Below are positions 1 to 9,555 of a stretch of 64,000 nt of DNA, piece after piece. The notes under the pieces were generated by a model. It was not told the DNA's origin. It worked only from the letters and a program-made list of their open reading frames with translations, and searched no databases. The DNA comes from CAVYXK01 sp963708245 (GTDB lineage Bacteria; Pseudomonadota; Alphaproteobacteria; Acetobacterales; Acetobacteraceae): NCBI GenBank assembly GCA_963708245.1, contig OY970201.1, forward strand, positions 2,542,001 through 2,606,000. The letters run 5' to 3'. Within the stretch, counting starts at the first letter, position 1. Each line of letters begins with the position of its first letter. The position numbers and the translations under genes are program-made.

Positions 1-147
1 TTTTACCAGCCGGCCTATCCAATGGCCGGTCTCGGTAGAGTCGAGGTGTGGCGCGGTGGCTGTAGGTCGAACATATCTGTTGCCGCCCCTTTCGTTTGGC
101 GGTGCCTCACTGGTCCGGCCGTGGCTCCGTCTCCACACCCCGCTCAT

Positions 148-182
148 CGAACCGGACATGCAGATCTCCCGCATCCGGCTCT
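148..182 (-). ncRNA. Group II intron domain V hairpin
   Basis: Read on the minus strand, this 35-nt stretch begins GAGCCGGATGCGGG and ends ATGTCCGGTTC. It is the conserved catalytic domain V stem with the near-invariant AGC..GTTC ends. It sits downstream of the maturase gene, as it should in an intron, and fixes the orientation and approximate 3' end of the element. Confidence 0.85.
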
Positions 183-193
183 CGGACAAGACA

Positions 194-1524
194 TCACGCC
201 TTCACCCACGCCACGTCGTGCCCAAGCCGGCTCAGGCGCACGAGCCCGAAGTGCCCGTAGAGGTGCGAGGGTGGATAGCTCCCGCCCCTGCGTCGCCTGA
301 CCTTGTGCTTGGAACGCAACCACCGGCGCAACCGCACCGCCGTGTAGCTGTCGAGCGCCCGATACGCCTTGTTGACAGTGCCAACGCTGAAGTAGTTGGC
401 CCATCCGCGTAACGCGCGGTTCAACTGCTCCACCAGCTCTGTGGTCTTCTGCCAAGTACCCGATCGGTCAGTCAGCGCGTGGACTTTGTCGACCATGCGC
501 TTGATGCTCTTCTTTGATGGCCGCTGACCCAAGCGGGCCTTGCCGGTTCTCGCCGAATACATCCGTCCGAACGTGTATCCCAGGAAGTCGAACTCCCCTT
601 CCGGCACCTTGCAGATACGTGTCTTCTCCTCGTTCACCGTGAGCTTCAGCTTGCCCATGATCTCGCGCAGTCGTCGCAACGCCTCGTCGGCGTTGCCCTT
701 CCGGCACAGGATCACGAGGTCGTCGGCGTAAGTCACGATGCGCGTGCCGAGGCGTCGCTCCAGCCCGAGCTTCTTCCAGCCCAGCACAAACCGGCGCATG
801 TAGAGATTCGCCAGCAGTGGTGAGATGGGTGAGCCTTGCGGGATGCCGCACCGCTTGTCCCGAGCCTCCGTCGTGCGTGTCCTCCGCCCTCGTTTGTCGG
901 TTTCTTCCACGGGGCAGTCCAGCCACATCCTGATCAGATGCAGCACACGCCGATCAACGATCCGGCGAGCCACCGACTTCAAGAGGTCGGCATGGGGAAT
1001 GCTCCCGAAGTAGTCCGCGAGGTCGGCGTCAACCACTCCGGGTGGCCACGGAACAGCAGTTCCTCCACCTCGATCACCGCCTGTTGGGCGTTGCGCCCGG
1101 GACGGTAAGCGTATTGCTCCGGTGGAAGGTCGGCTTCAAAGATCGGTTCCAGCACCAGCATCGCTGCTGTCATGCAGACCCGATCCCGCACGGTCGAGAT
1201 GCCCAGCGGCCTGAGTTTGCCGTTGGCTTTCGCAATAAACACGCGTCTGATCGGTTCCGGTCGGTAGGTCTCCTGCCTGAGTGCAAGCGCCAGTTCGCCG
1301 AGCCACCGCTGCGTCCCATACGCCTCGATGTCCGCGAAGTCCTGACCGTCCACGCCTGGTGCACCCTTGTTGGAGCGGCACAGGGCATAGGCATGAGCCA
1401 AGATGTCTTCACGGCTGATCTTGTCGTACAGGGCATAGAAGCGATAGCCAGCTTCTGCCTTCGCTTTCGCGTGCAACGCCATCTGCAGTTTCTGAACACT
1501 GTTCGGAGTTGATAGGTTGCCCAA
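194..1524 (-). pseudogene. ltrA: Group II intron reverse transcriptase/maturase, frameshifted
   Basis: Two overlapping minus-strand reading frames together make one maturase. The upstream part (1524 down to about 1036) carries the RT0-RT2 region, including PGVDGQ, RPLGIS and YAYRPGRN. The downstream part (about 1036 to 194) starts in DADLADYF and contains the catalytic YADD box (TYADDLVIL), GIPQGSPISPLLANLY, the thumb/X region and a basic C-terminus. The break is one missing base near 1036: reading GAG-GTG-GTT-GAC instead of GAG-TGG-TTG restores the expected HPEVVDADLADYF. Adding that base makes the gene 444 codons, a normal maturase length. Either the intron is decaying or this is a sequencing error. 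Confidence 0.85.
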
Positions 1525-2016
1525 TCTCCAGGTCCCTCACTACGTCCTGCGTCTGTCTTGAACTGAGGTCCCTTCCCTCCACCGGCGTTACCCGGCTTCC
1601 GCGGTACTACGAACCTCTCCGCCACCCCACGGCGCCCGGCCTGTCCCTCGCGGGCGTCCGGTTGATCATCCCTGACCGCGCCCTGGGGCTTCCCGTGTTG
1701 CGTGCGCTTTCCTTGTGTACATGCTGCCGCCACTACCCCGGTGCAGCGGCTGGGCGTACTCTTCGCTCATCCCACCCAGCCGTGTCAGCCTTCCCCGAAA
1801 GGGTCGTCGGGTCGGCCTGCGCATCGTCCTTTTCGAGGCTTGCTCGGCGTTCACTCGCGTTGCGGCCTGCACACTCGCGCGGCCACCAATTCGTGACCCG
1901 CTAGACCGAAGGCTTCAGCCATTTCGTCACCTCCATGACTGCTCCGGTTGCTTCCGGCTGGAGCGTTGCCGGGTGGGACTTGCACCCACTGGAAAGCGCC
2001 GCCTTTCACGGCGCAC

Positions 2017-2422
2017 ACCCAAAGCGGATATTCCGAGCTACCGCACGAAGTTCGGCGTTGGCCGAGAGCAGATCGTCTGGTCACGAACGGGCCGGCACGA
2101 AACCGGACGTCGCCTGGGTGCAGGCGATAGCCCCTCCCCCACGCTGACCGACAGCCTGGCTGTGAATCGGCGCGCAGACGGGGCTCCCCACACCAGCGCA
2201 GCAGCCGGCACTACCCTAATGCGGTACAGGCAGGCATACTGGGATCAAGGGCGATGAGCCGCGACACCAGGCTCTTCGGTGGGTGGCAAAGGACTTTGGA
2301 TATGGGATCGCGGCTGTCTGGTGTATAGTTGCCGGCCTCGCGGGAGAATCGGGCGAGATCGAGATACACTAGCCAGATTTATCCCGGAGAGCCGCCCACG
2401 TCGAAGGCGATACACGTATCGC
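2017..2422. other. Gap between the intron and the STAND gene; no gene seen
   Basis: About 400 bases with no convincing coding sequence on either strand. Short frames exist but their translations are low-complexity shadows. The promoter of the large downstream gene should lie in the right half; no strong sigma-70 pair stood out. The codon before the chosen start at 2423 has no good Shine-Dalgarno site, so a start further upstream in the same frame (up to 2279) cannot be excluded. Confidence 0.5.
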
Positions 2423-5400
2423 ATGAGTGATAGTAACCTAGTTCGGTTCAGTCGTGACGGAGACCAGTTCCACTATTTGTGGGCTGCGCGGCGCTGCCTT
2501 GCGCTCCTGCTACCCGCGTCGGGCCTGGTCGCGGTCACCATTGAAGGCGCATCCACGCACGAAACGGAACCTCGAAACGCAATTATCGCCGGCGACGCGC
2601 TCATTGATGTGGGAGAATACTTCGGGAGCGAGCGTATAGAAGACGCAACACGCGTGCATTATATTCAACTGAAGCATTCGACCGCGCACCCGACCGACCC
2701 GTGGCTGCCGAGCGGCATGGAAAACACGGTCAAGGGTTTTGCTGCGCGATATAAGGCACTCATACAACAATTGGGACCTGACCAGACTGCACAGAAAGTA
2801 CATTTCTCATTCGTGTCGAACCGCCCAATCAGCAAGACCTTCGCCGAGACTGTTAGTGACGCTGCAAGTGGGACCGCACCACGACATCCAAACGATCTGA
2901 AAAAGCTCGAGACCTTCACCGGCCTCAGTGGGCGCGAACTTGGAGCATTTTGCGAGCTCCTTCACTTAGACGGCGGTGAAGACGCATACTGGATACAGCG
3001 GTACATCCTTGATCATGAGGTAAGCGGCTACCTCCCTGATGCGGACCGCGACGCACCGATCAAGCTAAAAGAACTCGTCACACGCAAGGCGCTGTCAGAA
3101 AGCGCGCGAGATCGTTCCATTACGAAAATAGATGTCTCGCGCGCTCTTGGTGCCGACGAAAGTCTTTTGTTCCCAGCGCCCTGCTTAATAAAGCCGGACA
3201 CAACAACGATTGTTCGTGAACAAGAAGCAGACCTTGTTGGCGAAATCGTTCGTGCCGCTCGACAGTCAATCATCATCTATGCCGACGCTGGTGTGGGTAA
3301 ATCGGTCTTTGCAACGCACATCGCAGGCAAGCTTCCTGACGGCTCATGTTGTGTGGTGTACGACTGTTTTGGCGATGGGCAATATCGAAACCCAAGTGCA
3401 TTCCGTCACCGATGCAAAGACGGGCTTGTGCAGATTGCTAATGAACTGGCCAGCAGAACATTGTGTCATCCTCTCATTCCCACCTCGCACGCGGATGCAT
3501 CAGCATACGTCAAAGCGTTTCTCCACCGTCTAAAGCAGGCATCTACATGCCTGCGGGCTCAATGGGCCGACGCTGTGCTGTGCGTCGTCGTCGATGCCGC
3601 GGACAACGCGGAGATAGCAGCGCAAGAGTACCAGGAGGGGTATTCCTTTATTCGGATATTGTTGAGAGAGGAGTTACCCGAGGGTGTCTGTGTGGTGGCG
3701 TTATGCCGACCACACAGAGTGGCATTGCTTAACCCGCCGCCCGAGACGCGAACATGCGAGCTTCGGCCCTTCAGTCGCGTCGAAACCGCCACCCACTTAC
3801 GCCACGTGTTTCCGAATGCGACTGAGCGCGATGTCGATGAATTTCACCGGCTGAGCTCCCACAATCCGCACATTCAGGCTACCGCCCTTTCGAGGAAAAT
3901 GCTGCTGAGTGGAATACTTCGGTCTCTGGGCCCGGACCCGACCACGATAGGGGACACGCTACAACGATTGCTCGACCGAGCAATCGCTGACTTGCGTGAC
4001 AAAGCCGGATCGATCGAAGGTGCGCAGATCGATCGCATCTGCGCGGGCTTAGCGCTCCTTCGTCCGCTGATACCGATCGGCGTGCTAGCGAAGATCGCCA
4101 ACGTTCATGAAAGCGCGGTACGAAGTTTTGCCTTCGATTTAGGGCGTCCTCTGGTAGTTACCGGCAGCAGTATTCAATTCTTTGACGAGCCCGCAGAGAC
4201 GTGGTTTCGGGAAAGGTTCAAGCCGTCGCCCACGCAGCTCGCTACCTTCCTGGATATCCTCAAGCCAATCGCTACCAATAGCGCCTACGTCGCGGCGGTC
4301 CTGCCACAGCTGCTGCTGGAAGCAAACCAACTCTCAACCCTGGTAGAGCTGGCACTGTCCTCGGCTGGACTGCCCGATAGTAGCCCTATAGAGCGACGCG
4401 ATGTTGAATTACAGCGACTCCAATTCGCGTTAAGAGCAACGCTGCGCGCGCGGCAGTATAACGATGCTGCTAAGCTCGCGTTCAAGGCTGCCGTAGAGTT
4501 TGCAGGCGAGGACCGGCAGGAAAAGCTTCTTCAGGAGAACACCGATCTTGGGTCAGTCTTGCTGGACCCGGACCGTATACAGGAACTCGTATCGCGGCGA
4601 ACCTTCGGATCGGGCTGGATTGGTTCGCACCATGCCTATGAAGCAGGTCTGATGTCTGGTCGAGCAGAGCTGCGCGGGGACGCCCGCAGCAGGCTTCGCA
4701 TGGCCCATGAATGGGTGATGAATTGGAGTAAGCTCAGCGCGGACGAACGGGAGAAAGAACCACTCTCAGATCGTGACATTGCCGAGATGGCCTGGGCACA
4801 ATGCAATGTCCATGGTCCTCAAGCGTGCGCCGCCGAGTTGCGCAGCTGGACGCCGAGAGAGGTCTCGTTCCGCAGCGGGCGCTTGATCGCTCGCCGGCTC
4901 ATTGATCACGCGCGTTACAGCGATCTAGATCGACTGGCCTTTGCAGCAGACAACAATCTCTGCTTGATCCTTGCTCTTGTGATGGAGCTGCAAGAGGTTC
5001 ATCGGCACCTCCCTGCGCAGGTGGTGGCGCGCGCCCTGCGTCTATTGCGCAGCAGTCGTGTCAACCTGAACGATCACGGTGCGCGGCCTTGGGAGTACGA
5101 GGGTACCGCACTGCACGCCGTCACCGCGCTAGTTGAAGCGGCGATAGAGGTAGGAGTTGGCAGGCGCGCAGAGCTCGCGTCCATCCTCGCTCGGTACCTT
5201 CCACCTAGCCCTCCGCACAGTCTTGCGTCACGCTTCGGCGGAGGACACAGATTTGTGCGAGCGTATGCGCTAGAGGCTACGCTCGCCAATCGCGCGCTGG
5301 AACCCATCGATCTCGCACACCCCGAACTCCGCAAACAGATGGAGAGTCGGAGGGGAGAGCTGCATACCGCCGAATTCCGTGAATTCGACGAGATGATCGG

Positions 5401-5506
5401 ACCGCTGCTGCCATGGTATGTGTTGTGGGCCCGGACTTCTCATATCACCGCCATTGCCCGACGTTCTGTGCGTGGAAATCGATGCCACCCTAGCGGCTTC
5501 GACTAG
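2423..5506 (+). CDS. Nuclease-STAND ATPase, N-terminal part (Cap4/Avs3-like), frame ends early
   Basis: This is a predicted anti-phage effector and sensor. Residues 1-130 look like a Cap4/DUF4297-type PD-(D/E)xK dsDNA nuclease: E41, D62 in the strand ALIDVGEY, and Q82-x-K84 in YIQLKHS. A STAND-type P-loop ATPase follows, with Walker A ADAGVGKS at 287-294 and Walker B VLCVVVDAADN ending near residue 395. Helical, repeat-like sequence fills the rest. The frame stops at 5506 after 1027 residues, and the homology appears to continue in the overlapping frame that opens at 5418, so the two are probably one 2112-residue gene broken by one extra base. The start at 2423 was chosen because SNLVRFSRDGDQF fits the family N-terminus. 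Base composition is visibly less GC-rich than the metabolic genes, which suggests transfer. The defence role is inferred from domain architecture. Confidence 0.75.
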   Translation: MSDSNLVRFSRDGDQFHYLWAARRCLALLLPASGLVAVTIEGASTHETEPRNAIIAGDALIDVGEYFGSERIEDATRVHYIQLKHSTAHPTDPWLPSGMENTVKGFAARYKALIQQLGPDQTAQKVHFSFVSNRPISKTFAETVSDAASGTAPRHPNDLKKLETFTGLSGRELGAFCELLHLDGGEDAYWIQRYILDHEVSGYLPDADRDAPIKLKELVTRKALSESARDRSITKIDVSRALGADESLLFPAPCLIKPDTTTIVREQEADLVGEIVRAARQSIIIYADAGVGKSVFATHIAGKLPDGSCCVVYDCFGDGQYRNPSAFRHRCKDGLVQIANELASRTLCHPLIPTSHADASAYVKAFLHRLKQASTCLRAQWADAVLCVVVDAADNAEIAAQEYQEGYSFIRILLREELPEGVCVVALCRPHRVALLNPPPETRTCELRPFSRVETATHLRHVFPNATERDVDEFHRLSSHNPHIQATALSRKMLLSGILRSLGPDPTTIGDTLQRLLDRAIADLRDKAGSIEGAQIDRICAGLALLRPLIPIGVLAKIANVHESAVRSFAFDLGRPLVVTGSSIQFFDEPAETWFRERFKPSPTQLATFLDILKPIATNSAYVAAVLPQLLLEANQLSTLVELALSSAGLPDSSPIERRDVELQRLQFALRATLRARQYNDAAKLAFKAAVEFAGEDRQEKLLQENTDLGSVLLDPDRIQELVSRRTFGSGWIGSHHAYEAGLMSGRAELRGDARSRLRMAHEWVMNWSKLSADEREKEPLSDRDIAEMAWAQCNVHGPQACAAELRSWTPREVSFRSGRLIARRLIDHARYSDLDRLAFAADNNLCLILALVMELQEVHRHLPAQVVARALRLLRSSRVNLNDHGARPWEYEGTALHAVTALVEAAIEVGVGRRAELASILARYLPPSPPHSLASRFGGGHRFVRAYALEATLANRALEPIDLAHPELRKQMESRRGELHTAEFREFDEMIGPLLPWYVLWARTSHITAIARRSVRGNRCHPSGFD

Positions 5507-8500
5507 CGCTACGGGACGAAGTTATCAAGAGCTCGATCCAACCTCCGATGATGTCGCCAAGTTGTGGCTGAGTGTGTTAGTGAACTGCCGCGCGCTCGAT
5601 CAGCCTGGATTCCCTGAGGGGCTTGATAAGTGGCGGCAGTCGTTGAAGCAGCCTCTCTCAGTGGCGGCACTTACGCGCGTGGCACGGATAGCGGCGCGTC
5701 TCGGAACAACAAACGCGAAGGGATACGCGTTTGCCTACGTATCGGAAGCTTATGCGCGGGCACAAGACGAACGCACCGATGCGGAATCGGAGGCGAACGC
5801 ATACGTTTTGATGGCTCGGGCGATCCTGCCAATAGGCCGGCCAGAGGCTGGCGAGTACCTCAATCGGGCGGTCGAGGTGGCAAACAAAATCGGAGACGAG
5901 AATATTGACCGATGGACCGCCATACTCGATCTTGCGAGTCCTGCGGGGACCGGCGATCGTGCTGATGCCGAGCTGAGCTATAAATTCGCACGCTGCGCAG
6001 AGTTGACCTATACCTACGTCGCTCGTGATAAGCATTTTGATTGGCATGCTACCGTGAGGGCGCTTGCCGCGCTGCACGGCCCGTCAGCGATTGCCATTCT
6101 TAGTCGATGGCGAGACCGGAAATTCGGCAACCGGAGCCGATTGCTGCCAATCGTGGTTGAATACCTTTTGCGCACCGGCGACCTCGATCCTCGTGCAGCG
6201 GCGGCGCTGATCGGGTTTCGTGCGGAATGGCGTGTCGACGAGCTGCTACAGGGCATCCTATCGGCGCCACTAAGTGGTGCCGAACGCGAGACAATGTTGT
6301 CGGTGGTGAGTCGGTATGCGCGTCTCGAAGGGCAGCCGACCTCCGTTTGGCGCCGCATCAAGGAGATGGCTGAACGCGAATGTACAGCCGTTCCCGATAT
6401 CGATGCACTCATACTAATTGCGGAGCATCGCACGGCAGCGGAGGGATCGAACGGAAGCCCGGCGTCGTACAGCCGGCTTGAAACGCCTACCAATGGGGAA
6501 GGGAGGTGGGAGGTGATCTACGCCGGCCTGGACCTCCTGACGGCTGAAGGTGTTGCTGCGGCCTATCGCCGTTTCCGACAAACGCCCATACCATTGGACC
6601 ATGAACGCTTCTTTCGCGAGCTGTGCGTACGGATTGCGCCTGGCGAGGAAGCAACCTTTATCCGTCTGTTCACCGATATAGCTGATTTCGACCTATACAG
6701 CTTTCGGACTTTTGTGGCCGAGTATCCTGAAGCCTGGCGGAGCCGGCTTGCCGCAAGACGTGCGTTCGTTCAAACGCTCAAGACGCTTTGCCAACGCTAC
6801 TGCGTCGATATCACATGGAACCGCTATTACAGCGTGTTCCCGCTACGCGATGTGTGCGCGATCGCGGATCTGCCAGAGGCGGAAGTACGCGACATGGTAC
6901 TTCAGGCGGTCGGGTCCTCTAGCGATGTTATTGGAGCATCCCGCTTGTTTAATCTCGTTGGCCATCTAGCCGCGCAACTTCAGCCGGATCAGGCGCGCGA
7001 TGCTCTCAACCACGCGTTAGGGCTGTTTGACCCGTTATTGGAAGACAGGGATGGGGATGGCACATGGTCGCTGTCTCTCATGCCATCGGGTGGCATTGAA
7101 GAAGCGATTGCGGGGTATCTGTGGGCCGCACTAGGCTCGCCGGAGAGCTACGTGCGCTGGGAGGCGGCTCACGTGGTGCGGCTTCTGTGTCATCTCAACG
7201 TGGCGCCGATCCTGACAGTCCTTGTCGGTGACCTGACATCGCGCAGCGGCAGTGCGTTTGTCGATCAGACACTGCATTTCTATGACCTGCATGCCCGACA
7301 ATGGCTTCTGATCGCACTGGCTCGCGCTGCGAAGGAGAGTCCTGCTGCTGTGGCGCCGTACGGGCAAGAACTGCTCCATAGTGCCATCGGCGGTGAGAGC
7401 CATGTGCTTATCCGGCAGTTCGCGGCGAATGCGACATTGGCACTCGATCAAAGCGGCTGCATCGCGCTGGAAGCTTCGGAACGAGAGAAGCTTGGGCAGG
7501 TGAACCTGTCCAAGTTACCGGTACATCAGTCGCGCGAGTACGAGCGGGTCACGAAAGGGCAGCGACGTGAGCACACGAAGGACGAGGATTTCTTTTTCGA
7601 TTACGACATAGGGCGGGACTGGTTTGAATCGCTCGGGCGATGCTTTGCGGTATCTCAGGCAGAGATTGAACGGCTCGCTCGGGTAGTTATCAGAGACGAC
7701 TGGCACTACACCGAAGCAATCGGGTGGCGAGCGGACGTGCGGCGGCGTCGCAAACTTTATCGGGAGCGTGACACCTATCACTCCCATGGTTCATATCCGC
7801 GGGCGGATGATCTCCAATTTTATCTGTCGTATCATGCGATGATGGAAGTCGCAGGAAAACTGCTAGTGTGCACCCCGGTGCACCGCGACCCGGACGATGC
7901 CACGGATGCCTTTGCGACATGGCTCGCTCGACATGGATTATCTCGTGTCGATCAGCACTGGTTGGCAGATAGACGCGACTCTGCCCCACTGGAGTGGCCC
8001 GACTGGAAAAGCGAGCAATCGATGGATGGTTGGTCAGGATCCGTGCAATGCGAGAATTTCGAGATAGCCATGAGTGCGGACAACGGAGTGGTGGTGTTCG
8101 GGGGATGGAGCGCCGTATCTCGTAACCGCCGCGAGATCGTGAATGTTGCCAGCGCATTGGTGTCACAGGACCGGTCTGACGCGCTGCTACGCGCTCTGCA
8201 GACGGTAGAAAAGTCATTTGAGGCGCATATCCCCGATGCAGGTGGCGGGGGAGAAATTGATCAACCCGGCTTCCAGCTCGGGGGATGGGTTGCAACTGGT
8301 AGGTCGGAAAGTGGACTAGACACGCTTGACCCGTGGGCGCCGAACATCGGTTATCCGCCACTTCGCCCCGCGTCGTTTGTGTGTGAACGGCTCAACCTAC
8401 AGCCAGATGAAGAGGGCCGGGTCTGGAGAGATGCTTCCCCTCGAGGCCCGCGCGATCTTCTCTGGGTGCAAGCCTGGGGTACGTATCGGGATTCGGATGA

Positions 8501-8762
8501 TGAACATGAAGGCGAACATGGTGAGCGGATCATCGCGTCACGCGCGTTTCTTACCGAGCTGCTTGCACAAACGCAGCGCGATCTTATCATTAAGGTTGAG
8601 ATAGAGCGTCGGGTGGACCGCTACAGCTATGAAAGAAACAGAGAAGATGACCCCGCCTACCTCCACCCCTACTTCAAAATCTTCATGCTCTCCGCAGACG
8701 GATCCTGCCGATCGCTTCCGCGCAATACTCGCATTGGGAAAGCGGATAGTCGATCAGCTTGA
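5418..8762 (+). CDS. Nuclease-STAND ATPase, C-terminal helical sensor part
   Basis: This frame gives 1114 residues with no recognisable catalytic motif. It is mainly alpha-helical TPR/HEAT-like sequence, which in STAND proteins forms the ligand-sensing arm, followed by a more globular acidic C-terminal region from about residue 860. The first residues after 5418 (CCGPGLLISPPLPD) look like out-of-frame filler, and credible protein begins around TLAASTSATGRSYQELD at about 5480. There is no good ribosome binding site at 5418. The simplest reading is that translation should enter this frame from the upstream one after removal of a single base between about 5425 and 5480. The alternatives are programmed +1 frameshifting or a split two-protein system. 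The 3' end overlaps the next gene by more than 100 nt. Confidence 0.7.
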   Translation: MCCGPGLLISPPLPDVLCVEIDATLAASTSATGRSYQELDPTSDDVAKLWLSVLVNCRALDQPGFPEGLDKWRQSLKQPLSVAALTRVARIAARLGTTNAKGYAFAYVSEAYARAQDERTDAESEANAYVLMARAILPIGRPEAGEYLNRAVEVANKIGDENIDRWTAILDLASPAGTGDRADAELSYKFARCAELTYTYVARDKHFDWHATVRALAALHGPSAIAILSRWRDRKFGNRSRLLPIVVEYLLRTGDLDPRAAAALIGFRAEWRVDELLQGILSAPLSGAERETMLSVVSRYARLEGQPTSVWRRIKEMAERECTAVPDIDALILIAEHRTAAEGSNGSPASYSRLETPTNGEGRWEVIYAGLDLLTAEGVAAAYRRFRQTPIPLDHERFFRELCVRIAPGEEATFIRLFTDIADFDLYSFRTFVAEYPEAWRSRLAARRAFVQTLKTLCQRYCVDITWNRYYSVFPLRDVCAIADLPEAEVRDMVLQAVGSSSDVIGASRLFNLVGHLAAQLQPDQARDALNHALGLFDPLLEDRDGDGTWSLSLMPSGGIEEAIAGYLWAALGSPESYVRWEAAHVVRLLCHLNVAPILTVLVGDLTSRSGSAFVDQTLHFYDLHARQWLLIALARAAKESPAAVAPYGQELLHSAIGGESHVLIRQFAANATLALDQSGCIALEASEREKLGQVNLSKLPVHQSREYERVTKGQRREHTKDEDFFFDYDIGRDWFESLGRCFAVSQAEIERLARVVIRDDWHYTEAIGWRADVRRRRKLYRERDTYHSHGSYPRADDLQFYLSYHAMMEVAGKLLVCTPVHRDPDDATDAFATWLARHGLSRVDQHWLADRRDSAPLEWPDWKSEQSMDGWSGSVQCENFEIAMSADNGVVVFGGWSAVSRNRREIVNVASALVSQDRSDALLRALQTVEKSFEAHIPDAGGGGEIDQPGFQLGGWVATGRSESGLDTLDPWAPNIGYPPLRPASFVCERLNLQPDEEGRVWRDASPRGPRDLLWVQAWGTYRDSDDEHEGEHGERIIASRAFLTELLAQTQRDLIIKVEIERRVDRYSYERNREDDPAYLHPYFKIFMLSADGSCRSLPRNTRIGKADSRSA

Positions 8763-9441
8763 GCAGGGGGACCAATGCGATACCTTATCAAGATGGATGG
8801 GCCATTATATCGCGGAGCTGATGCAGGACGCGCGGTCCGCAAGCGGTGAGGATCGCGAACGCAGAATGAAGGCCTGTGCTGAGGCGGTGCTCGCATTGTG
8901 GCAGCATCGGCGAGAGTGGCCTCAAAGCCTCCGGCCTCTGGAAGACTTCGAGCCTGTATTTCGCGCGTTGGAAGGTTTGGACCCAAATAGCGACACGCCA
9001 CGCCACTACGCACATATGCGTACTGAGATGCAAGCTGATGATGACAATCAAAAGGCTGACAGTTGGTTGGACATCGCGACCAAGCTTGATCATGCAGCGC
9101 GTATTTTGATCCACTATTGCCTAGCAGAAGCTATAGACGGCATTGAGGATCGCGGCCAGCAATGGCTGGCGCTGGCGAAGGCGGCAGTCGGCGCAGATGG
9201 TAGTGATCTTCAAGTGATCGAAATCTTACTGCGGAACGCATCCATGTATCGAGAAATCGATCCTCGGGTTGAGAAGCGAAAGGAACTAGAGGAGATGCTC
9301 CGGAGGCTGGCCGCGTTTTCGGATCTCGCTACGGCACTCGCTGCACGGCTTACGCAACAGATTAGTGAACTAGCAGAAGGTCACGCTGAGGGACACGCCG
9401 TCAGCTCCGAGCCATCAGAAGAGGTTGACAGGGATCTGTAG
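8647..9441 (+). CDS. Small helical partner protein of the STAND nuclease, unknown function
   Basis: This 264-residue protein (270 if the in-frame ATG at 8629 is used) has no recognised domain. It is rich in predicted helix with several charged heptad-like stretches (around EKRKELEEMLRRLAAF) and ends in an acidic tail. It overlaps the 3' end of the STAND frame by about 116-134 nt in another frame, so the two are almost certainly co-transcribed and translationally coupled. The N-terminal 25 residues are low-complexity Ser/Thr/Pro within the overlap; conserved-looking sequence begins near DRFRAILALGKRIVDQ. A large nuclease-ATPase followed by a small accessory protein recalls type III AVAST (Avs3a/Avs3b), but I cannot claim homology to Avs3b. 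Confidence 0.6.
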   Translation: MTPPTSTPTSKSSCSPQTDPADRFRAILALGKRIVDQLEQGDQCDTLSRWMGHYIAELMQDARSASGEDRERRMKACAEAVLALWQHRREWPQSLRPLEDFEPVFRALEGLDPNSDTPRHYAHMRTEMQADDDNQKADSWLDIATKLDHAARILIHYCLAEAIDGIEDRGQQWLALAKAAVGADGSDLQVIEILLRNASMYREIDPRVEKRKELEEMLRRLAAFSDLATALAARLTQQISELAEGHAEGHAVSSEPSEEVDRDL

Positions 9442-9502
9442 GTGACCCGCGCCGGCACACCCCCGACAAGTTCCCCCCAGGAAAACTGTCCCAATTCCTC
9501 AG

Positions 9503-9532
9503 TTGACAAAGCAGACTAGGTTCCTGTAGTCT
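9503..9532 (+). promoter_or_regulatory. Putative promoter of the IS1595-like transposase
   Basis: TTGACA at 9503-9508 is followed after 18 bases by TAGTCT at 9527-9532, a weak -10. The spacer contains the left half of an inverted repeat AGACTA-N8-TAGTCT (9513-9532) whose right half is the -10 itself, so a repressor or the transposase might bind there. The coding start is 24 bases downstream at 9556. Confidence 0.45.
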
Positions 9533-9555
9533 AGCTGGGTCAAGGGGTTAGGGCA

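Larger units (their letters stand above)
60..2016 (-). mobile_element. Group II intron with its own maturase gene
   Basis: The minus strand carries a group II intron: a 5' end that fits the GTGYG consensus (GTGCGCC read from position 2016 leftwards), a structured domain I-IV region, a reverse transcriptase/maturase gene inside domain IV (194-1524), and a clear domain V hairpin at 148-182. The left (3') boundary is uncertain; candidates of the type GACCTAC or GACTCTAC lie between about 35 and 75. The intron-encoded protein is frameshifted, so self-mobilisation in cis is doubtful unless a related maturase acts in trans. I cannot identify a host gene around the insertion. Confidence 0.8.
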
